Positions 19,412 through 29,409 of a DNA stretch of 64,000 bases are shown here, piece by piece. A program made the translations under genes and the position numbers. Position 1 is the stretch's first letter. Every line of letters starts with the position of its first letter. Origin of the DNA: Oscarella lobularis (Eukaryota; Porifera; Homoscleromorpha; Homosclerophorida; Oscarellidae); the NCBI RefSeq assembly GCF_947507565.1, contig NC_089193.1, positions 1,608,325 through 1,672,324 of the forward strand, read 5' to 3'. The notes below the pieces were generated by a model. The model had not been told where the DNA came from, did no database searches, and was given only the letters and a program-made list of their open reading frames with translations.

Positions 19412-22124
19412 GATATTACGCTCATGCGTACAAGACAACCTCATGAAGGTACTCGTCTTTGTTGTTCTCGCCCTTGCAAACTACGACGCCGCTTCTGCGG
19501 ACGTCTTCAGCGACATGAACGACGATTTCCTCAATCAGTATGCGAGCAACGTCTACGCAGAGATAGTCGATGTAAACAAAAGTGAGTCGTCGCCCTCCGG
19601 GCGGCCTCCGTGCACGCATGCACATTGCAGCTTCTAGAGTGCACTGCGCTTTCTTCTAGATCCTCTCTTTCTCTACGGCGAAGGGCTGACGTTTATGTAC
19701 GGCTCGACGAACGAGACGGTCAATGTTTCGACGCCTACTTTTACGTTACTCAAAGACGCTTGCCACGCAGTCGTTGCCACTTATCTAATGCTCCAGTTTG
19801 AGCGAGACAAGAAATTGGTAAGTGAGGAGGGTAGCCGAGGCCCAATTGTTATTTCTAACATATCAATATTTAGTCGGCGGATGCAGCAAAAAATCTTTCA
19901 ACGCATGCGAGCCGCGTCAGCGCTTGCATTGAAGAAGTATCTCACGGAATGCATGACCACTATTTGACTGCGCAGCAAAAGACAGACGCTCTGAAGATGA
20001 TGCAGGATGTGGTCGACTTTATAAGTCAAGCCCTGAAAGCAGGAATGGTGAACGTATTCTTATTCTTGTATTCGTTCATTTATTTTGATGGTGGTGCATA
20101 GGTGAATTCCAACGTTCTGCTGGAGTTCTGTCGCAATCAAACGGCTACTATCCAATCATTTGTTATGGGCGCAGCGCAGAGCACTGTGACTGTGATGCTT
20201 GAAGCCGTGAAAAAGTGGAAGGAAAAATTGTCCGACTCGGAATGGAAAAATTCCAAAGCAATTTTGCAGACCATCAAGGTAAGAAAATATGTCAAAAGTA
20301 CACTTCTCAAAGGCCCAAGTCAACATTTTTTAGTTCGCTCGTCACAATCAGATGGCACTACAAGTGTTCCTCGCCATTTTTAACAATTCCCAAGAAGGCT
20401 TCAATGTCTATCAGCTGACGGCAATGAACGGTTCTATTCCACTCTCCGTTCAAGAATTTCAAGTGGGCCGCGTCATCGTCGATATAGCACTCGGGTAAAT
20501 CAGTGAAATCAAATCATATCCTTCTCTACGTAATGCAGGCTTTTTTGCTTTCAGTCAAGTGTTCTTCTCAAACCCCTGGTCGATGATGAGTGACCTCCTG
20601 GGCAATTCCACGATGACGTTTATCGAGTCCTTGCAGCAGAACGGTCAGCTTCCCTTTCAACCGACTCCGGGGAAAACGGCTAATGTGCACAATATGTGGG
20701 CTACTGCTGGGTCTGAATGTCCTTACAAGTAAGTCTCTGTGACTATTTCTAACTCGCGTTTTCTATATTCGTTATTTTGGCTGCTGCGGCCATGCTGGCC
20801 TTTGTCTGCTAAAAGTAACAACGTCTTTCACTCATAACATTAGGGGACCAGCAACACGAAAATAACGCAAGTCCACAGAGGGTGAGTCAAATCAGTCAAG
20901 CTAATGAAAACGATTCCTGTTCGAGCGGTTTCTGCATCCATTTACCAAAGCCCTTTGACTTCAGATACAAATAGAGGCCCTGTTTCGCCGTCTGATAAGC
21001 GACGGCGTTCGCTTTCGTCTCGCCGTACGACCCGTCCGGCCTCGTCGCCGTCATTTTCTCGTACAAATCAGCAAACAATTCAAAAAGCGACGACTTGCTC
21101 GCACGCGACGATCGCCCGTCGAATAGCCGTCCCGTCGTCGCTTGCACGATCTCGACGTCATTGCCGTCGAAATAGCACCAATTCAAACTCGCGTTCGTCG
21201 CCTTGAGTGGCGGCGGCCGCACGCGACTATTCGCTCCGCTGACGGCGGCCAAGAGAGGATGACTGACTCGATACGGCGACGGCAACGAATCGCCGAGTCC
21301 ACCGAGACGACAGCAGACGGCACGAGACAAATGACCGGCGTGATAAAGGGTCCCCAAAACAATCGAACTCAAATAAATCGGGGGCATGAAATGAGCGAGG
21401 AGAGAGCCCTGGAGCCCGAGAACGTTCCATCGAGCCACCTTGTCGCTGCACGACATCGTTCGGAGTCGTTGCCCCGTTACGATGCCGTCCCACGTGAGCG
21501 GCGGCTCGTCGTTGCCGATCGGGATCGTTCCCTCGCCGCCTTCGACTTTCGTTCGAAGGAGACCTTGCGATTTCGGAGTGTCGAGGAAGAGGGAGTGGGC
21601 TGAGGCGGGAAGCGGTGCTGGGTCGTCGGAGCCCGCGCCGAATAGAGCGGAATCGCCGCACGGTGCCGTGCTGATGTAAAGGTGGCATTCGACGTCGCGT
21701 TTAATTTCGAGTTTGTCCTCGTTTCGTTTGAATAGGATCGATTCGCCGTCGTCGACGATGCTATTCACTTCGGCGTAGAGAAATCGCTTGAAGGAGCGTC
21801 GGGCGACGATTTCCGCGTGGCAATCGTTCACCGTTTCGCCGCGCAAACTCAAGTTCTGGCCCGTCGCGCATTGCGTTCCGCTTCCCACGGCGACGACGAT
21901 GCCGCCGTCGGGAAGCATCGGCGACGTGACGACGAAACCGGCAATCACTTTCCGTCCTACGTTCGTCGATTCAGCTAAACGCTGAAGCTGATCGAACTTG
22001 CGGTGAACGAGTTCAGCGATGTGGTCCGCCTGCGTGGATCCTCCGCCAGCTGGCGTCGGCACTATCCTTGGACAGAAGAGCCCAAATTCTTTGCAAGCCT
22101 TCTCCGATGCAATGAGTCTAGCGT
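19412..22124. repeat. Segmental duplication, copy 2 (2.7 kb)
   Basis: Direct partner of the block at 16515-19224. The right end merges smoothly into the rest of the ADAR gene, so this is probably the ancestral location for the ADAR part. Differences are mostly single bases, plus small indels in introns (for example near 19858 and 20782). Confidence 0.9.
19443..20732 (+). CDS. Predicted secreted glycoprotein, copy 2
   Basis: Same six-exon structure as copy 1 with identical exon lengths (19443-19581, 19660-19817, 19874-20047, 20102-20278, 20334-20494, 20555-20732; 328 residues). Signal peptide MKVLVFVVLALANYDAASA. The frame is intact. Changes from copy 1 include Thr/Ala, Lys/Met and Ser/Phe substitutions, many of them non-synonymous, so both genes may be expressed and diverging. 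At the end, AAGTAAGT is a very good donor; splicing to an acceptor before GGGACC near 20844 would replace the stop by a short tail. The gene is convergent with ADAR, whose stop lies about 160 bp downstream. Confidence 0.8.
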
Positions 22125-23451
22125 CCTTTTTCGTATGTCCTTCACCCATGAACGTGTCATTGCCGACTGATAGGACGCAGACAAAGCCGTTCGCCGAAGG
22201 ATTCGCGTTTGATTCCGACACTAATCCGTTCTTCGCTGCATACTCATTGATAAGAGAAATGGGATTTCTCCCCATGTTATTAATCGCGCCGGGGACACCG
22301 CCATCTGGCGGCGACCGCGGATTCAACCACTTTCCCCAAAGATTCAGTTCGTCACACGCTTTCTCTGCCGCTTTTGTTTTTGCCGCTTTTTTATTCGAAG
22401 CAACGCCGGGGAATGCAAAATCGCCGACGGTGAGTACGACTCGAAAACCCGTCTCGCCCGGTTGGAGAAAGTCGTCGTTTACGTTCACAGGAAGATGGTT
22501 TTTGGCGCCGTATTCGTAGACCAAGCTGATTGGATTGTGCGAGTCTTGTTCAATTTTCCTTTCTTCTTCTTCTTCCTCATAATTCTCTTCTTCGTCGACG
22601 TTGTCTTCTTCTTTTGCTATGAGGCCAATGGAAATACAAGCCGACTCCGCCGCTAGGGCTTTCGCTTCTTTCTTTGTGGATGCTTTTCCTTCATAGGGAG
22701 TCCCATTTAGAGTGGCTATCATGCAAAATCCGGTCTCTCCTCTGCCGAGACTGCCCTCATGGTAGCTCAGACTCACACCCCGGTTTTTCTGCTTGTATTC
22801 ATTCAATATCCCAATTGGATTAGAGCTGACTCGCATTTTTTTAGAAGGAGGTTCTCGACTTGGCGGCACGAACACTCTTGGCCTCAATTCTGACCCAGAC
22901 GACTTCCCAGACGCATTGTGCGAAGTAAGCGTCCACATCGCTGGTGATGTACCAACGCGTTTGACCCGTCCGCTTCTTTCCAATGCGTAGAGAGCTGGAT
23001 TGACTGGTTTTACTGTCTCGTAACCAATGCCTTTAGCAATGTCAAGTGCTTTTATGACTGCACCAGCACCTGCTCTTCTGAGGAAATCTACAACGTTTTC
23101 CTCGTTCGCTCCGTCCATGAATGGAGTCTTCGACGGTGCTCCGAGTGTTTCTTTGAGTTTCCACTTCGGAGGCGATTCGTTAGCTCGTTCAATAGTGCCA
23201 AATTTTTGCAGGTTGTAGAGTAACTTGTTGGTCGACTGTTTCGATTCGAAATTGAGCTCTTTTTGTATCGAAGAAGTTGTGACGGCGTGTCTTTTCGCTT
23301 TCAGAAACGAAACGATTTTCTCCTGCGGCGTAGAAGAAAAGGGGAGCGATGGTGGAGGCGTTGCTTGGGGAGAGACAAATGAAACCCCTAGGCCTCCCAC
23401 GTCGTCGAGCTGCGCGTCATCTGCCCAGGGCCCGGCCTTTCTTTTCCGCAT
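20896..23451 (-). CDS. ADAR: Double-stranded RNA adenosine deaminase with two Z-alpha domains
   Basis: Converts adenosine to inosine in double-stranded RNA. One uninterrupted 851-codon frame. Residues about 43-100 and 114-176 form two winged-helix Z-alpha domains, each with the Asn-x3-Tyr plus Trp set that contacts left-handed nucleic acid (NKLLY and W97; NPALY and W173). Three dsRNA-binding domains lie at about 211-277, 306-371 and 396-458, each with a KKxA-type helix (TKKEAKALAAE, NKKAAKTKAAE, TKKDARLIASE). The deaminase (about 480-851) has zinc ligands in DCHAEIV, APCGD and SCSDK, the proton-shuttle Glu in HAE and the base-flipping loop GEGTIPIG. The domain order matches vertebrate ADAR1 with one extra strong Z-alpha. 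Unlike its neighbours, the coding part has no intron. Confidence 0.95.
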   Translation of the reverse strand: MRKRKAGPWADDAQLDDVGGLGVSFVSPQATPPPSLPFSSTPQEKIVSFLKAKRHAVTTSSIQKELNFESKQSTNKLLYNLQKFGTIERANESPPKWKLKETLGAPSKTPFMDGANEENVVDFLRRAGAGAVIKALDIAKGIGYETVKPVNPALYALERSGRVKRVGTSPAMWTLTSHNASGKSSGSELRPRVFVPPSREPPSKKMRVSSNPIGILNEYKQKNRGVSLSYHEGSLGRGETGFCMIATLNGTPYEGKASTKKEAKALAAESACISIGLIAKEEDNVDEEENYEEEEEERKIEQDSHNPISLVYEYGAKNHLPVNVNDDFLQPGETGFRVVLTVGDFAFPGVASNKKAAKTKAAEKACDELNLWGKWLNPRSPPDGGVPGAINNMGRNPISLINEYAAKNGLVSESNANPSANGFVCVLSVGNDTFMGEGHTKKDARLIASEKACKEFGLFCPRIVPTPAGGGSTQADHIAELVHRKFDQLQRLAESTNVGRKVIAGFVVTSPMLPDGGIVVAVGSGTQCATGQNLSLRGETVNDCHAEIVARRSFKRFLYAEVNSIVDDGESILFKRNEDKLEIKRDVECHLYISTAPCGDSALFGAGSDDPAPLPASAHSLFLDTPKSQGLLRTKVEGGEGTIPIGNDEPPLTWDGIVTGQRLRTMSCSDKVARWNVLGLQGSLLAHFMPPIYLSSIVLGTLYHAGHLSRAVCCRLGGLGDSLPSPYRVSHPLLAAVSGANSRVRPPPLKATNASLNWCYFDGNDVEIVQATTGRLFDGRSSRASKSSLFELFADLYEKMTATRPDGSYGETKANAVAYQTAKQGLYLYLKSKGFGKWMQKPLEQESFSLA

Positions 23452-23578
23452 CGCCTTTCTCTCCTCTCCGCTCCCGCACGCATGCTCGCGTAGTCGTTTT
23501 CAATAGTCACGGTATCTATGCAACTTATAAAAAACAGGGTTGATTGCCGTAAGATGCCGTAGCTTTCGTTTTGCGTCG
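23452..23578. promoter_or_regulatory. Divergent promoter of ADAR (-) and MFSD5 (+)
   Basis: The start codons lie 127 bp apart on opposite strands. The stretch has TATAAAAAA near 23526-23534, about 50 bp before the MFSD5 start codon; it could serve as a TATA box or be chance. No other element is obvious. Confidence 0.4.
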
Positions 23579-24944
23579 ATGTTCGTAATCGCCTACGCGT
23601 CGTTCCTTATTCTCTCGAGCATCTGTACTGCCCTACACTACCTCGTCTTCACGAAGAAGCCCAAATCGACACCAATCGAAAACGCTCTCTTTCTCGCCTT
23701 CCAGCGTCGCTATTTGACCGCCTATTGCCTCGCCCTGATGGGCGACTGGCTTCAAGGACCATATCTCTATAAGCTCTATCATCACTACGGCTTTCTCGAG
23801 CCTCAAATCGCTGTTTTGTACGTGTGCGGCTACGCGGCCACCGTCCTCGCCGCCACCGTCACGCCTCTTCTCGTCGATCGTATTGGACGAAAGAAGATGT
23901 GCATCGCATTCACAATCGCGTACACTGTCTGCTGTCTGACCAAATTGTCGACAAACTACGGATTACTCATTGTGGGCCGAATATTAGGTAATTGAAATTT
24001 CAGTGCAGGAAGTCGAATATTTAAATTCTATACTTTTCTTAGGTGGGATCTCTACGGCTCTTCTCTTTACCGTCTACGAGGCTTGGTACGTTCACGAGCA
24101 CATCGAAACGAATGATTTCCCTAAGGAATGGCTTTCTGACACATTCACCAAAGCATCGCTGGCTAATGGTGCCATAGGCGTCGGAGCCGGAATTTTGACG
24201 ACGTTTGTCGCCGAGTGGTGCAACTTTGGCTCCGTCGCGCCATTCGTTCTCGCAATTCCTTTCCTAATCGCATCCGGAATTTACGTTCACATGCACTGGA
24301 CGGAGAATTGGGGCGCAGCGAAAACAAAATTCAAGCCAATATGTCTCGAAGGCCTAAAGCAGATCGTTCTCGACAGAAAAGTTCTACTAATCGGTCTAGT
24401 GCAATCCCTTTTCGAAAGCGTCGTTTACATTTTCGTCTTCCTATGGACTCCCGTCTTGCTTCCCGCTCGGCCTCCCCTTGGCATCGTCTTCGCTACTTTT
24501 ATGGTCGCTTCAATGATAGGAGGCGTTCTCTACTCCCTTCTTGGTCTCCAACGATGGCCTGTACGGCAAACGCTGACTGCTGTTATGTGCGTGGCAACTG
24601 TGGCTTTGATTGGGGCCGTTCTCTTCTCTTCGCATCCTCGTCTATCGTTCGGGATGTATCTCTTGTTGGAATTGTGTTGTGGGGCGTATTTTCCTGCTAT
24701 GAGTCAGCTAAGGAAGAGTGTTTTGCCGGAAGCGCATAGGGATGGCGTGTTGAATTGGTTTCGTGTTCCGCTGAATCTGACGGCGTCTCTTGTGATTTTA
24801 TTGCTGCACGATACGGCTGGCGGAGCGCCTCAAATATTTGGCGTTTGCGCCGGATTGATGGCGGGCGGTGTAGCACTAATGCTAATTTATAGTTCCCTTA
24901 GTGACAAGGATGAGGTATTAGACGATAGTTCTGAGGACAATTAG
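23579..24944 (+). CDS. MFSD5: Major facilitator MFSD5 (molybdate-anion transporter type)
   Basis: Twelve-helix major facilitator protein of the family that takes up molybdate in algae; the animal role is less clear. Two exons (23579-23987, 24043-24944) give 436 residues, close to the human protein's about 450. Family signatures include GDWLQGPYLYKLYHHYGFLE, IAVLYVCGYAATV, DRIGRKK (the MFS loop 2-3 motif), LTKLSTNYGLLIVGRILGG, STALLFTVYEAWYVHEHIE, FESVVYIFVFLWTPVL and GVLNWFRVPLN. ATG 23579 is the first in frame after the divergent ADAR start. DNAAF3 begins only 60 bp after the stop. Confidence 0.95.
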
Positions 24945-25004
24945 AAACGCGTGTGTAGATAAATAATTGAAATAATCACGTGGTGGTCCGGACACTCGAA
25001 CGGA

Positions 25005-27082
25005 ATGACAGACGCATTCGGCTCGATAACTTGGTGGGGTTTTAGTCCTGCGCTTGATCTACTGAACCAAGGTACTTCTGAAGAAAATCTCGAACTAATT
25101 GGCGTACTTCTCGTGCGTCTCCAGACCTTTCTTCGGCGCTAGAACGCCTCCAAGTAACGAAATCGGATCGAGGTACATATCTTGACCGAGAATCGCAACA
25201 ACGACGCTCGAATCTAGACTTAAATGTGCTTCTGGTTGGTTCCGGCGACGTTCGGCACATTTTGAGAACGCTAGCACGCAGTCGACTGCACAAAAGACCG
25301 AGGATAAAGGTGAAGGCGTTCTAGCAGGAGAAATCGCGCGAAAATTCTCCAAACTTTAGTTTTACGTCGTTGAAAATAATATCGAAGTATTAGCACGTCA
25401 TCTTCTCTTCTTGAGCATAGTATTAGAGCCAGAAGATCAGTTAGGATTGCAGGGTCAGATAGGTTACAGTGAGAAAATTTGAAAGTACAGTATTGCCTCG
25501 TTAGAAAAGGCCGAACTTTTTCTCGAGCTCTATGGCAATTTGCTTATCAGACAGCAAGTTGCAGACTATGTCAAGGCCAAAAGTGACCAGTTTATAAGGT
25601 GCCTAGGATTGTAGAAATCACGTAAATGGCTTACATCTGGAATTAGGCTGATCACTGATCTTGATTACATGAAAAGAGTTTTTCCCTTGCTGGATTTGTC
25701 TCAACTAAAGGTCGTCATAGAATGTCAAGCACTGTAGAGACGAGACCCCCTTCCTCTTTGCAGTTCAAGGAACGTGACGTATTAGAGGGAGTTTTCAAAT
25801 TTTGGAGAGGTTCTACACCAGCAGAGTTTGACGCATCAACCCTTTGGTACCTTAGACTCAATACATAGAGGATTCTAATAACTAAAAGAGTAGGGATCAG
25901 AGGCAGAGGCATCTTCTTAAAGCTAGATATGACTCACGGTTTGGCGTCTTTGACTGGGACTACAGTATGAAGCTTCAGGACAAGGTAGAATAACTAGGGA
26001 TCAGATGAACGCTTTTCTATAGAGCTCTGTTAGGCTAGTGTGATTCATAGTAAACAATACAAACGGTGGAGAGAGACTGGGATGGCGTTTGAACCGCGTG
26101 AAGGGGGCTACGAGGTTCCTAATAGAACTTTGGCATCTGGTTTAATTCTTAGAAAGGTGTGTATTGAGAAATTTCCCATGTAGTCCCTGTGGAAAGTTTA
26201 TAGGCTGGGGAGAGCATTCCCAGGAGGGGATACTGGGGCGATATGATAAATAGTCCTTACTTGGGGTTTGGGATTGAGACGGAGAACAAAGATCTGCTTA
26301 AAAAGTTCAACGACGTTCACGAGAAGGTTAAGAGTTGCGCAACTGCTTAGAATCCAGTTTAATTTTCCTGGTTTTAGACGGCTAGTGATGTAGCTGAGCA
26401 TAACGTGACTTCATACGTGCACGAATTGGTGACTGGGAGTGCGTACAAGGGACCCAGTAGGTTTGAGACTGTGACAGAGGAAGATGCTTCCAAAAAGGAA
26501 GAAGTAGAGTCAGGAGGAAAACACGTGGATACTCGTATAAGAATATACAGCGTAAACTTGCAGCAAAGATTCTATCTACTATTTTTCGTAGAGTATTTGC
26601 ATCCTGTGGATGCTTCTGTGATTCTTCTCTCTCTCAACTCTGCAGAAGTATTGCCCAAAAAAGAAAAGTATGCCAAGTTGTTCGACGTGGCCTACTTTTC
26701 CAACAGGTGCTATAATGAATATGTAGTTGTATTGGTTATAAGGCTTTTGTATAGCATGGTGCATCATTTGACTCCCGAAATGCAAGCAGTGCTGGCAGAT
26801 GAAGCCACTGTTATTCTGGAAACAACAAAGTAGTCTTCCAAGTCGAAAATATGTTACGTATTTTGAAGTTTCTTGGGCCCAAGGTTCATGCTTGACTTGA
26901 GGCTGGAGCAAAGCGAAGCATTTGTCGAGAAAATCACTGGCATGGCAGCTTCAGCTGGATGCAAAGTAAGCGCTTTTTCTCTACGAGAAATATAGATTTT
27001 AATTTGTTTATTTTAGCCCTGCAAGCCTTGCGTTCACAATCAAGATTCTCACGCATTTTTTCATTTCTCTCGATCAAAGTAA
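25005..27082 (+). CDS. DNAAF3: Dynein axonemal assembly factor 3
   Basis: Cytoplasmic factor that helps preassemble axonemal dynein arms, so its presence implies motile cilia. Thirteen exons (25005-25071, 25218-25309, 25360-25453, 25505-25598, 25647-25710, 25764-25846, 25894-25984, 26034-26156, 26204-26326, 26378-26706, 26755-26829, 26884-26965, 27017-27082) give 460 residues in one frame. Family signatures: [85 protein letters not shown] and [11 protein letters not shown]. The stop (TAA 27080-27082) is followed in the same frame by 144 open codons, so the true C-terminus may differ. Exon 10 could hold a further tiny intron near 26551, but it reads through as drawn. Confidence 0.9.
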
Positions 27083-27517
27083 AAGTCTAGTGAACGAACG
27101 CCTCCTGTCATTGTGACGTCAAATGACAAAAATTCAGTCTCCGTTGCCCTTATACTCGTTGACGAAGTGAGTGAAATATCTGTAGCTTTGCAATCTCTCG
27201 TGCCAGCAGCTCGGCGAGACAAAACGAACGAGACAGTACCTTTAGTTAGTATTTGGCCTCTAGAAACGCTCGATACGTTGCACCTGACCTTGAATCGCGT
27301 CCAAGATGACATGGACGTTGAGAAAACGGAATGCCTAAATCTAGGAAGTGGAAATGGGGCCTCCCCATACGACACAGCTAATTTTCGGTGCCTTCGGACG
27401 CGTTTTTCGCCTCTACCGTCGACAGCGTTGATGTTGAACACTAGTTTCGTTTCGTTTATTAGTTATACAAGCCCTAAGTCTACAACGACGCACGTCAGCG
27501 TCGACCTTTTCGGTTGA
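27083..27517 (+). other. Open frame directly downstream of, and in frame with, the DNAAF3 stop
   Basis: The frame stays open for 144 codons after TAA 27080-27082 and ends at 27517. It has no early ATG. Composition is protein-like (VTSNDKNSVSVALILVDEV, VSIWPLETLDTLHLTLNR), with no low complexity and no family I recognise. It could be the real DNAAF3 C-terminus if TAA is a sequence error, a nonsense allele, an edited codon or part of an unseen intron. It could also be a chance frame in the 3' UTR. Confidence 0.4.
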
Positions 27518-29409
27518 AGACGTACGCTAACCTGAAAAACGTTTTTGCCATCGTTTTACGTACCTTTTTGGTGCACGCGGCACGAGCTTGAGTCTGCAAA
27601 CGTGTCGCAAAGAGCCACGTGCGCCAACATGGCGGAAAAAGAACGACGAAGCTTCGTTCGTCGTTGGCGACGCTTCGATAGGCTTACCTGTACGTGGTAT
27701 CGTCGCTCGTTCAGCGCACTGATCGCAATGTGGTTAGAAGCGTCACGGTACGTTGGAGATAGAGCGTCAGCGTAGCCGTAGCGAGATTTCGTCAACCGAA
27801 ATGGCTTTCAAAGGCTGAATATCGCGCTCACGGTTACGCGATGCGTCTAGAAAGCATCGAGTGTCATCGCGGCGGAAAGAACCTAGAAAAATAAAAGCAA
27901 TTGGCGCTCGAACGCATTCCGCGACGCCACGCGAGGATTTCTAGACGCATCGAGTAGCGCTGAGCTTGATAATTGACTTGAAGCTTCCGCGATCGATGAA
28001 AGAACCTAAAAAATAAAGTAAATTTCTGTTCGAAGTGACCCCGTACGTACCTTTTAGTCTTGCGTTCGTATTGGCGTAATCCAGGCTACACCGCGCGGAG
28101 GTTCGAACGCTGAGTAGCCCAAAAATGTTGAGAGCGAGTCGTGGCATCATAGGCTCACCCACGAACGGTGCGGCCTGGATCGAGAACGGCTCTCCCACAC
28201 CGTCCCCCCGACCGCGTCGCACCGCGACCCAAAAGGGCCATAGTCCTTCGCTTGAGAGGAAGCGGGACTACCGGGATGAGGGAGGGCGCCGAACGTGAGT
28301 CCGCACACAGCCAGAGGTCAACTTGTACGTGCTATGATTTTGGTCTGGGAAGTCGGGCTATCTTCGGCTATAGGTCACTAAGCCGAGTGAGAAGCAGCCA
28401 CGAGACACTGGGCCCCCCACGCGTTTCTTTGGCGGGAAAGTGAACTGATCTGAGCCTGACGCCCACTCGGTATTAACGCGGTACGCCAGGCTTCGCGACC
28501 CAAGCCCTCCAACAGCCCTTAATGACTTCCCAGTGCCGATCGCGCGCCACGAGAAGAACTCGCGCGGCGCTCATTCACTGCACCTTACAGCTTCAGCAAG
28601 GAACGGCAACCGACTGAGCACGTTTTAGTGTTGACATGACCGAGGCATTCCCAACGCCGACGACCTCCAGGGTTCCGCCCGTTGGCTTTCCCCACCTAAC
28701 CAGAACTGAAGTTGTGCGCATGGCGCTGGGGCTTTTATACGAAAGCTGATGCAATCGTTATGCAATATCCGTTGATGACCGCATTGTCTTCGATTCACCG
28801 GGGCAGCGAGTCGCTGGTTCGCCGAAAAAACTCGCGCCAATTTTTCACGTGCTCTTTACGGTACCGTACTGTAGCTGATTTTGGCGCTAGAATAATGGCG
28901 GACCCTCGTGCTCGATCGACTGCTGTATTACGTTTTTCGTATTCCTTTTAGATTTCGAATGTTTAGCCGCGTTTCTTTTCTCTACAGGATCTCCCCATTC
29001 GCGCGCTCTTGTGAAAGTCCCGGAAAAAGCTTCGAATCTCGAAGCCGACGTCTATACGCGAGAGTCGCGGAGTTTTTCTTGCCGATTCTACATAAAAGAC
29101 ATCGGCTGAAGACGTGTCGCGTTCGTGCAGGCAAGAGAAAGAGCGCGGACGAGAGACGACGAAAGAGCGAAGATCGCCGCTAGAAATCGCCCTAATTTCC
29201 TCACAACTCGAAGCGCAAAGAAGACCAAAACGGGACGTGAGTATATTTTTTTAAAATTCGGCCTTGTAAACACGAACCGGGGCCCCCTTTTTTATGTAAA
29301 ATTAGATATATCGAAGTTATCGATTACACAGCCGGGATACATATTGTCCAAGCAGTCCAGTTCCGCCTCATTTCTCCCGAAGACGCGCCGCGGCGACGAA
29401 CACTCGAAA
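27518..29409. other. Gene-poor stretch and RIPOR 5' region
   Basis: No convincing coding exon is seen in 1.9 kb. Two ATGGCGG motifs (27629 and 28895) resemble YY1-type elements near animal transcription starts. A short frame from 27629 (MAEKERRSFVRRWRR, about 48 codons) is not persuasive. AATAAA hexamers lie near 27891 and 28012. An exact 14-bp inverted repeat lies at 27839-27852 and 27939-27952. Around 29237 a GTGAGT donor may end a non-coding first exon of RIPOR, with a possible acceptor (ATTACACAG) near 29333. GC-rich sequence at 28160-28700 was checked for tRNA or rRNA and not matched. Confidence 0.4.

Noticed and set aside
28060-28130. Possible tRNA, because of GGTTCGAAC near 28102
   Set aside because: No matching A box, acceptor stem or anticodon arm could be built around it on either strand.
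28160-28700. GC-rich stretch that looked like a structural RNA or rRNA fragment
   Set aside because: No recognisable 5S, 18S, 28S, snRNA, RNase P or MRP core sequence was found by eye; a covariance-model search would settle it.
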